Part shown: positions 57,072-64,000 of the stretch, piece by piece
Layout: every line of letters starts with the position of its first letter
Numbering within the stretch: position 1 is the stretch's first letter
From: Turritopsis dohrnii
Lineage: Eukaryota; Cnidaria; Hydrozoa; Anthoathecata; Oceaniidae
Length of the DNA: 64,000 nt
Direction: 5' to 3'
Assembly: GCA_027922465.2 (NCBI GenBank)
Contig: BQMF02000141.1
Coordinates: 248,001-312,000 of the forward strand
The notes under the pieces: generated by a model
What the model saw: only the letters and a program-made list of their open reading frames with translations
Databases searched by the model: none
Told to the model about the DNA's origin: nothing
Made by a program: the position numbers and the translations under genes

Positions 57072-59150
57072 CTTGTTGAAACAATTTTTTAGTTTTTAGT
57101 CAGATCTCAAATTATTTAATCTTTTAATTTAAATTTTTTTCAACTTGACTTTTTTCTTATCACTCGAGATTTTTACATTTGAGATTCAAAATATACTGTT
57201 TGACCTCCTGCCTTTTTTTTCTATTTGATTTAAACTTTTTGAGTTTTTCAGAATTACAATTTTTAACATTTTTTTAACTTGATAAATAAAATATAAGTGT
57301 ATTGCGCAGGGTATTTGGAGAAAGAAACATCTCTCCTTTCTAGCATATGATACTTTTTCTCCTAATACCATGCTTAATTTTTATCTTTTTAACTTATTCT
57401 TCTATTCTTATTATTCAGGACGTATATGAAAAACAATTTCTTGTAAATTGATTATACTTATCCTTTATTCGGAATAATAATAATAATAATAATAAGTTGA
57501 CCTCATATCTAATTTTTAATTTGCTTTCAAATATATGTCCTAAGTTTTCATTGGAAACTATATTTTGACGCCCTTATAATAAAATTTTGTAAAATTCTCC
57601 CATTTTCCCAAAATATTGAGTGTGTTTATCTAACAATTTCAGACCACCAAACTTTTCGGTAAAAACACTCATAAAAGCGTTTGAAAGAACGAGGCAAGAG
57701 TTGTTCATAAACTCGGCTATCCAAACAAATCTTATAAGGTTTACACCAAATAGTTTTAGTGGTCTGAAATTGTTAGATAAACTGTATGTATTTACTGAAT
57801 CATTGCCACTCAGAAAAGTTAGCATGTCGGACGGAAAATTTGAATCAACTTTTTTGCAGTGAATGATCATCTTCCAAAATGTTGCAAAGTGCTGTGGAAC
57901 CCTCTGCTGCCTTGTTCAGTGTGGATTTCTTTTCAAACAGCAATGCAGTATCTTCTTTTTGGCCTTGGCACTTATGCGCAAAATGAAGAATGGCTCTAAT
58001 GTCCGGTTTGCAAAGTTTGGTTCCAAGCTGATTGTTTTTATCTTTAAACTAGAATTATCTAATTTTGCTGCCTGTTCATCAAAAAGTTCCTAATGACTTA
58101 AGTCCATTATTTTTAATGCTAGCAAATATTTTAATAGTATTCTTAAGGGTTATATTCTGATTAAAAAAAATATGTCGGACTGAAAATCTGCACTTTATTC
58201 TAAAAAAGCTACACAAAATTCAATTGTGAATCTGTTGAGTTTTATTTTGGGTTATTACTGCCTACAGCTATATCGACATTTAAAAAAGTTAGGTTGTTGA
58301 CTTTTTTAATGATTTTGGATTTCAAAATTTTTTTGCTTGACCTCCTGCCACATTTGGGCAGACTAGTTGTGAAAAGTGCGTTTATAACTGTTTTAGTAAT
58401 TTATGTACCAGTAATACAGACTATGCACAAGTGAAAACAATTACTTCAATCACTGTAATGTCACCTAATTAGTCAGAAGTGAATATGTGTATTTCTACAA
58501 TTGTCGCATGATTTATGTCTGACGGAATTCACACTTTAACCTCGATTTTGATACTACCACGTGATTAATATGGCAATTAAGTTTCATTTCCAAGTCCAAG
58601 GGGTTGTATGTTATGTTACAAAAACGCCTTTGCGACTCACTCAAATTTGAATTTTGTTGTATTTTTTTCCGTCCGACATTTTTCCGTCCGACACACTGTT
58701 CAAGTTTATTTATTTGACGGTTATTTCATAAATTTTCATAAGTATTACTTTAAATCTGCATTTTCTCATTGGGTATTTATTAAAGTTTCCGTAAAAAGTT
58801 GCTTTGTAGCCAAGATATGCATGTTTTAGATACAATTTTTCTTTTCGTCATAATTCGTTTTTTCCAATTTTCTATCCCTTCCGTTCCACATACGCTTTTT
58901 TACGGCCATCATGAAATTTATGTACACTTCCCAGGATTGTTCAACTTTCAGTACTACATCACCTTCAAATACTTTTTTGACCCATAAGTTTTGAGTTCAT
59001 TTTTGACAAGCCCTCAAAGTATCAATTTTCCGTCCGATATAAATCTTTATTTCGTAACAGGCCCATAAGTAAAACATTTTCCTCCCTTCATGTGTGTACT
59101 TGTTTCATTTGTAAATATTTTGAATTTTTGTCAATGTTTTATACTTTTAG
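57072..59150. other. Region upstream of the recombinase gene; repeats only
   Basis: It contains an AAT microsatellite at 57471-57494, an exact 24-bp inverted repeat (57624-57647 and 57759-57782, 111-base spacer), and five copies of a GTCGGACGGAAAA-like 13-mer (57826, 58174, and reversed at about 58665, 58680 and 59026). GACCTCCTGCC occurs at about 57202 and 58340. No coding frame has a recognisable domain. An upstream exon of the recombinase gene is expected here but was not identified. Confidence 0.6.
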
Positions 59151-61684
59151 GAAAAAAACCAAACGACGACAAGTGCTTTGTCCAGTGCGTTACTGTAAAT
59201 CATCATCAACAGACTTATCACGGCACTTACGTCAAGTCCATAAATGGTCCAGAGAAAAGGCAAAGGGTGCTATGTCAGCATATAGCTTACGAAAAAGTTA
59301 CGAAATGAAGGCCATTGAAAGGAAAGGGAATGCTGAAATTGCTAATAGAAAAGGAAAGCTAAAAGATTATCATAAGTATCGTCTCTGTCCTATCGGTTTT
59401 TGTGAGTCTATAGTTAAAAGACTTGATGAACACATCAGAAAAAGTCACAAAATCCTACCAACGAGTCCAATGTACAAGTACTATTTAAATCATGCACGTG
59501 TTGTCCCACCGGGTATCGGAGGAAAGTGTGTCTCTGACAAAGGAGGTTTAACGCAGTTGAATGACAAGCTGGAAGTTAATGTTATTACCACTACCCATGA
59601 AGCTCAAATGTCTGTGGATGAACCATTAGAGGGTTCCAATGGTGAAGCTAGTACAAACGATGCTGGTGATGATTCACCCTATGAATTGGAAGATCCTATA
59701 TCAGCTATGACACCATTGGATGAAAGAACAGAAAAATTGTTAGAAAGGTTTCATGCTTATCTTACATCTCCCGATGGAGGGTGCCGTGACATAACATCAA
59801 CGAAAAATGAATGTGGCGAACTACGGAGGATATACCGAGTTGTTGATGCTGGTAGCCTTGAAAGTTTTCTTGATAAGGATATTATCAATAACGTCTACCT
59901 TACAAAACATTGTCGAGAAAAGCAATACAAACCAGACACTGTAAGAAAGTATCTTGGCTCATATGCGGATTTTTGTAAATTTCTTATAGCGCAAGAAATT
60001 GAAGTCGATAATGTTAATATCATCTCTTTAAGAGAAAGAGTTGAATTTTGGTCAAAGTCGTATAGAAGATCTGCTAGGGAGCAATTCCATGAAAGAGCAG
60101 AGACTGACTATGAGATGATAATCACACCGCAGCAAATTGAACGCTACGAAGGCAGTGAATATGCGCGACAGGCAGTTAAACTATTCGGAGAATATTCTAG
60201 CCCGTACTGTAACCGAAATGTGTCACTGAGAGAGTACTGTACAATGAGGGATCACATGTTATTCAAAATCCATTTTAGTACCGCATCTCGATCTGGAGTT
60301 TCTTCCAATATGCTCATAAAGGAGTACGCAAGAGCGAAGCGCCAGAATGATGACACATGGTTGATAAAAGTCAAGAATCACAAAATGTTCTGGTGTTATG
60401 GATATGCTAATGTTGTAATCGAAAGTTATGTTTACGGATGGCTGCAGATATTTGTTCATAAAGTAAGGTCTCAATTGGACACTGAATGTGATCATGTGTT
60501 CATCACGTGGACTGGGAAAAAGATGGATAGCGGCAGCATAAGTCGTCAGATTCACGAATTATTTGCTAAGGCAGGTATTATCAACGATACAATGCCCAAA
60601 AGAATATCCTGCAACATAATTCGAAAGAGTGCAAGTTCTGGCATTAGAGAAGATAAGATGGGTCACGAAAAAGAAGTTGCCGATTTGATGGCTCACAGTG
60701 TGAAAACAGCTGAAAAACATTACGATGTTAGGCGTAGAGAGAAAAGTGCTGTGTTAGGTGGAAGGGTTGTAAGAACGTATTTTGGAAATAATGAGGAAAT
60801 GGAGCGGAAATATGTTGATATGGATGAAAAGGTTATTGAAAAAGAACGTGTGCCTGTCAACATAAAAAGAATTTGGACTGAAAGTGAGGAGATCGTCTTA
60901 AAGAAGGTTTTTGCAGCTCACATCGCTCAGAGAAGTGTCACTATGAATGATATCCGAAAACATTTCTTTGATCTCCGAATAAAGAATTGTACAGAAAAAC
61001 AGTTGTATGATAAAGTTCGTGGATTATACAAATACACCGCAGGATATGAGGTAATCCACTTTTTCATAAATTGCTTATAACATCCATCGCCTCGTTTTTC
61101 CATAATGCAACTCATTTGTAGGATGCTCCTGAAGAAGGCAACGACAGTTCTGAAGATAATAATTCTACGGGATCCTGCAATAAGGTAACTAACATTTTAC
61201 ATTTAAAGTCTTCTCATTGCTGTTCGTTTGTTTGATTTTATAGTGAGTATCTTTATGTCTAGATGAAAAACAATGAAAACCTAGAAATGGAAACTAGTCG
61301 TAATGTTCAATCTGAGGTGGGTGTATTAGGCCATTTTGTTCTAAATAATATTGAGAGGTCAATTCTGGTAACTTATTAAGGTTTATTTGAGGAGTGAATT
61401 GCAATAATATGTATATTATGTTTTTTGTCACCTAGGCGCTTACTGACGTTATTCCACCATCAATATCTAGTGGACAAGAACGAAAATCTATGTATTCCGC
61501 TATAGAATTAGTTGAACTTCAGAAAAAATGTAAACGCATTATTGCCGGTGGCCCAGTCACAGAGAAGCTTGTGCAAAAAATGCTTGAAGGGTCGAATCTG
61601 CTGAACAAATACACGTTTCCACAGCTGCGAACAAGAATAATGTACGAAAGAGTAAGAAAGAAAAAGCTCAGAAATCTTCGTTGA
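59151..61684 (+). CDS. Tyrosine recombinase (Crypton-like) with zinc fingers and Myb/SANT-like end
   Basis: Exons are 59151-61050 (acceptor at 59149-59150; if unspliced, an ATG at 59092 is in frame), 61122-61184, 61263-61316 and 61436-61684, all GT-AG and in phase. Numbering from 59092, two C2H2-like fingers come first: LCPVRYCKSS...LSRHLRQVH and LCPIGFCESI...LDEHIRKSH. After an acidic linker the recombinase fold starts with a SAM-like part (YKPDTVRKYLGSYADFCKFL). The catalytic part has TASRSGVS (R400), NIIRK (R511, with Asn in place of the usual His of HxxR), MAHSVKTAEKHYDV (H535, nucleophile Y544). A Myb/SANT-like module follows (IWTESEEIVLKKVF...DIRKHF...KQLYDKVRGLY). The last exon is basic. 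I find no RT or terminal repeats, so it is either a Crypton-type element or a host gene made from one. Confidence 0.82.
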
Positions 61685-62214
61685 TGTAAATTGATCATTC
61701 ATGAAAAGAAGCTATAACCTCAATTTCCTTGTTCTCCCTTCTTCAGGCTATTACTGTATTTGAAGACCGCACCCGAGAGGCCGAAAATGTTTTTTCTTTT
61801 CTTAAATCTTATACCCGGAAAGCCGAAATAACTTTTTTCCAGCTCTCGCAGATTTTCTTGCTAATAGTCCAACGGTGCAGATGTCTTCGCAAATTCACTC
61901 GACCCACATTTTTAGCCCAGCGGGTATCAGTATCGTTAGCTAGTCCCGAATAGTAAACTTGATCTAAAGATAAGGGATCCTGGAAGTAGGAGACAAGTGA
62001 CGGCTGATTTTTGGCACCACTGTTTGTTAGGAACTTAGGTATTTTTGAGGATGACCTCATTCTGAACTTGTTGGTTGATATAAACTATAATTCCCATAAT
62101 TCAATTAACTCAATACATCATACAACTAACCACCACATTATCACTGCACAATTTGGGTTGTGTAGTATTATGCTGCAATATTGGGTTTTACTTCATTTAA
62201 CTGGGAGTTTTTAG
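61685..62214. other. 3' flank of the recombinase gene
   Basis: No supported gene. Contains AATTCAATTAACTCAATACA-type simple sequence near 62098. Confidence 0.35.
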
Positions 62215-62450
62215 TTCCATCCGTAACGGTTGGCTATTCTGCCCGCCGACTTACAACTAGTAGTTGTCTTAACGCCAGAGATAAGTATAGCATTGCTCTA
62301 ACTTGGAAGGCCAGTGTGCAGTCAGTCGATGGCTCCTATAGGCTGATACGCTGCTTCTAAAGTGGAGTATCGAGATACGACATGACTGGACTCAAACACG
62401 GGTCGCAGTGGTCGCACTCAAAAGTACTAACCACTACACCATCGCTGCAC
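62215..62450 (-). mobile_element. tRNA-derived SINE
   Basis: Read on the minus strand, the head at 62450-62380 has an A box (GATGGTGTAGTGGTTAGTAC) and a B box (GTGTTTGAGTCC) at tRNA-like spacing, i.e. an internal pol III promoter. A tRNA-unrelated body follows to about 62215 and includes CAACTACTAGTTGTAAGTCG. That body also occurs at 3994-4050. It lacks a good cloverleaf, so it is not a tRNA gene. Confidence 0.8.
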
Positions 62451-63550
62451 AAACACTTCAGTGTTGCTTTCAGTGTTACCTTGTCAGCTTGACAATCCAT
62501 TCTACCTGAAATGTTGAAAATGGATTCTCATTCGTTTACCTCATCACACACGTGGTATCTCAACTCTAGACCCACTAGAAGGCGTTAAGTTTACTGCATA
62601 GCATTAACGCTTATCACTAACGCAAAATAATTTTTGCATGAGTATTTTAGTCTCGCAGAAATCAACCTTGGTTTTTAACGAAGCTTGTAAGATGAGAATA
62701 TGGTTGATGTTTGCATGAACAAACTGTTCCGATGAAAATTTGTACGTTGAATGCTTATCAATGGTCATATGCCGCTGTGACAATAGACGCAGCGTATCTG
62801 CCACATAACAAAATTGGATGAGTCATTTATTTTCGAAACTTTTATTCAACCATTGTATTTGATGAGCTACTTTGAAAGGGTAGGAATCAAGGAATGCAAA
62901 GTCATTAAGTTTTGTGCAACTGAAGAGAGACAAAGAAAAAAAACACTGACCAATGCATATCCAAAATGAGGACGAGTTGCTGCATAGTGGGTGTTCTAGG
63001 TAAAATGACCCTATCTTGTTTTCAATTGCTTTATTTAATTTGAAAGTTGGCATAATTGTTGCCAAAGGTTTGTAGTTTTACCAGAAAAAAAACTGTCATC
63101 TCTAATGAAACAGCGAAGACGTACCACTTAGCACAAATTATAAAAAAAAATCGACGGTTTTTGTCGGCTCTGAGAGACCTACTCAACATTATTCACATAT
63201 CATCACTCATGATTTTTTCAGGTCGATTTTTTGGTTATTCCGAGAATCGGGGTAGCTTCTAATAATTGAACCTTGCTATGTAAGATTTGCTTTAACATCT
63301 CTTTACATTTTTTTAGTACTGTTGGGCATGTTTAAGTCCCAACCCTTAAGTAAGGAAGATTTGCTGCGATATTTAATTTCAAATTATGCATAGGAGAATT
63401 TGAAGTGCGCTTCCAAGGTACAAACTGTTGGTTTTAATAGACAAAGATTCCCTTTTCAATAAATACACAATAAAAGTAGAAATAAGGTGTATTATAACAA
63501 ACGCTATGGCCAAAACTATGTAGGCAGCATTTCTTCCTCGCCATCCATAT
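62451..63550. other. Intergenic, no feature recognised
   Basis: AT-rich, with only short open frames and no recognisable domain. Confidence 0.35.
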
Positions 63551-63552
63551 CC

Positions 63553-63583
<31 letters not shown>
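63553..63583. repeat. TAA microsatellite
   Basis: About ten AAT units, at the 3' edge of the LINE endonuclease fragment (minus strand), where its frame runs out into poly-Tyr. Confidence 0.9.
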
Positions 63584-63584
63584 C

Positions 63585-64000
63585 CCTTCGATTAAAGTCA
63601 CCGACAATAACTATGTCCTCGTATTTTTTCATACCGGGAATTGCTCTAAAAAACTGGTTGATCTGGTCGTTTTCTTCATTGCTAGCAAGCAGCATGATCT
63701 CGTTGTTTTGGAGACGAATCTCTGTCAGTAACAGTTCTCTCGGTCTTTGTTGTTTTGTCAAAATGCATGGTTTTTCTAATTTCTTGTACGATAGCGATTT
63801 CCTGACGTAAAGTGCAATCCCTCCTGTCATGTGTTGGTTATTCAGATGTTTGAATTCTACAGAGTAGAGTAAGTATTCAAAATGTAGTCAACTTCCGTCA
63901 GCTGGCGTTTATATTTTGGTTTTAGTTTGGTCTTTGCAATAATATCTAGTGGTGCATCGGGTTGTATTCCCATTTTTAATTCTTCCAACTCATCTTGTGT
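63585..64000 (-). pseudogene. LINE endonuclease fragment, runs off right edge
   Basis: The minus strand shows, from the right edge, DELEELKMGIQPDAPLDIIA and LTEVDYILN, then, after a frameshift near 63860, MTGGIALYVRKSLSYKKLE, LLLTEIRLQNNEIMLLA and IVIVGDFNRRD. These are AP-endonuclease motifs in order up to GDFN, where the copy stops at a TAA microsatellite. No RT follows inside the window. Confidence 0.82.

Noticed and set aside
62380..62450. tRNA gene candidate on the minus strand
   Set aside because: A and B boxes are present but the arms do not pair and a SINE body follows; the body recurs elsewhere.
1..64000. CRISPR arrays, operons or phage-type systems
   Set aside because: Spliced genes, LINEs, SINEs and eukaryotic transposons throughout; no spaced short repeats of CRISPR type.

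Overview
The window looks like AT-rich nuclear DNA from an invertebrate metazoan. A cnidarian, possibly a hydrozoan, is my best guess, inferred from the mix of repeat families, long introns and gene types; no marker in the window fixes the species. Genes have GT-AG introns, are widely spaced and sit in a dense mosaic of DNA transposons, MITEs and 5'-truncated LINEs. I see no rRNA, tRNA gene, CRISPR array or prokaryotic feature.

Layout. 1-1765 (-): four exons of a HECT-like gene that runs off the left edge. 2567-12064 (+): a seven-exon WRN-type 3'-5' exonuclease gene of 222 codons. All splice phases agree and the DEDDy catalytic residues are intact. Its 7.5-kb intron 4 holds a nest of transposons: a 5.5-kb TA-flanked element with long inverted ends, itself interrupted by a complete PIF/Harbinger element (MADF protein plus DDE transposase, TTA duplication). 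13379-18355 (-): a six-exon, 432-aa type I membrane protein with a signal peptide, cysteine-containing ectodomain, Ser/Thr stalk, TM helix and a tyrosine-rich tail with three YSY motifs. A pogo-type element lies in its first intron. 18.8-20.5 kb carries broken copies of the 5' ends of both the exonuclease gene and the receptor gene.

21-29.5 kb is mostly LINE debris and MITEs, including an inverted pair of LINE fragments and a 292-bp near-perfect palindromic MITE with a 13-bp target duplication. 30566-31450 (-) is an intact single-exon class A GPCR. 32-34.5 kb holds two decayed transposon-type coding regions. 36044-39865 is a three-level nest: pogo-type ends around a hAT element around a GIY-YIG (Penelope-like) fragment. 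41.7-46.1 kb has two MITEs and a decayed transposase-like ORF interrupted by a perfect 44-bp palindrome.

47.9-61.7 kb is the most gene-rich part. It holds a four-exon integrase-core (DDE) gene, an alpha-kinase gene on the opposite strand, two LINEs in tandem (one with an internal deletion; one nearly complete with a 2A-like motif whose Asn is replaced by Cys), and a multi-exon tyrosine recombinase with two zinc fingers at the N-terminus and a Myb/SANT-like module at the C-terminus. Upstream of the recombinase lies a cluster of direct and inverted 13-mers. The right end has a tRNA-derived SINE and a LINE endonuclease fragment.

The host-type genes (HECT-like, WRN exonuclease, receptor, GPCR, alpha-kinase) show no shared pathway. 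What links the window is transposon nesting and possible domestication: the integrase-core and tyrosine-recombinase genes have intact frames and spliced structures but no terminal repeats that I could find.
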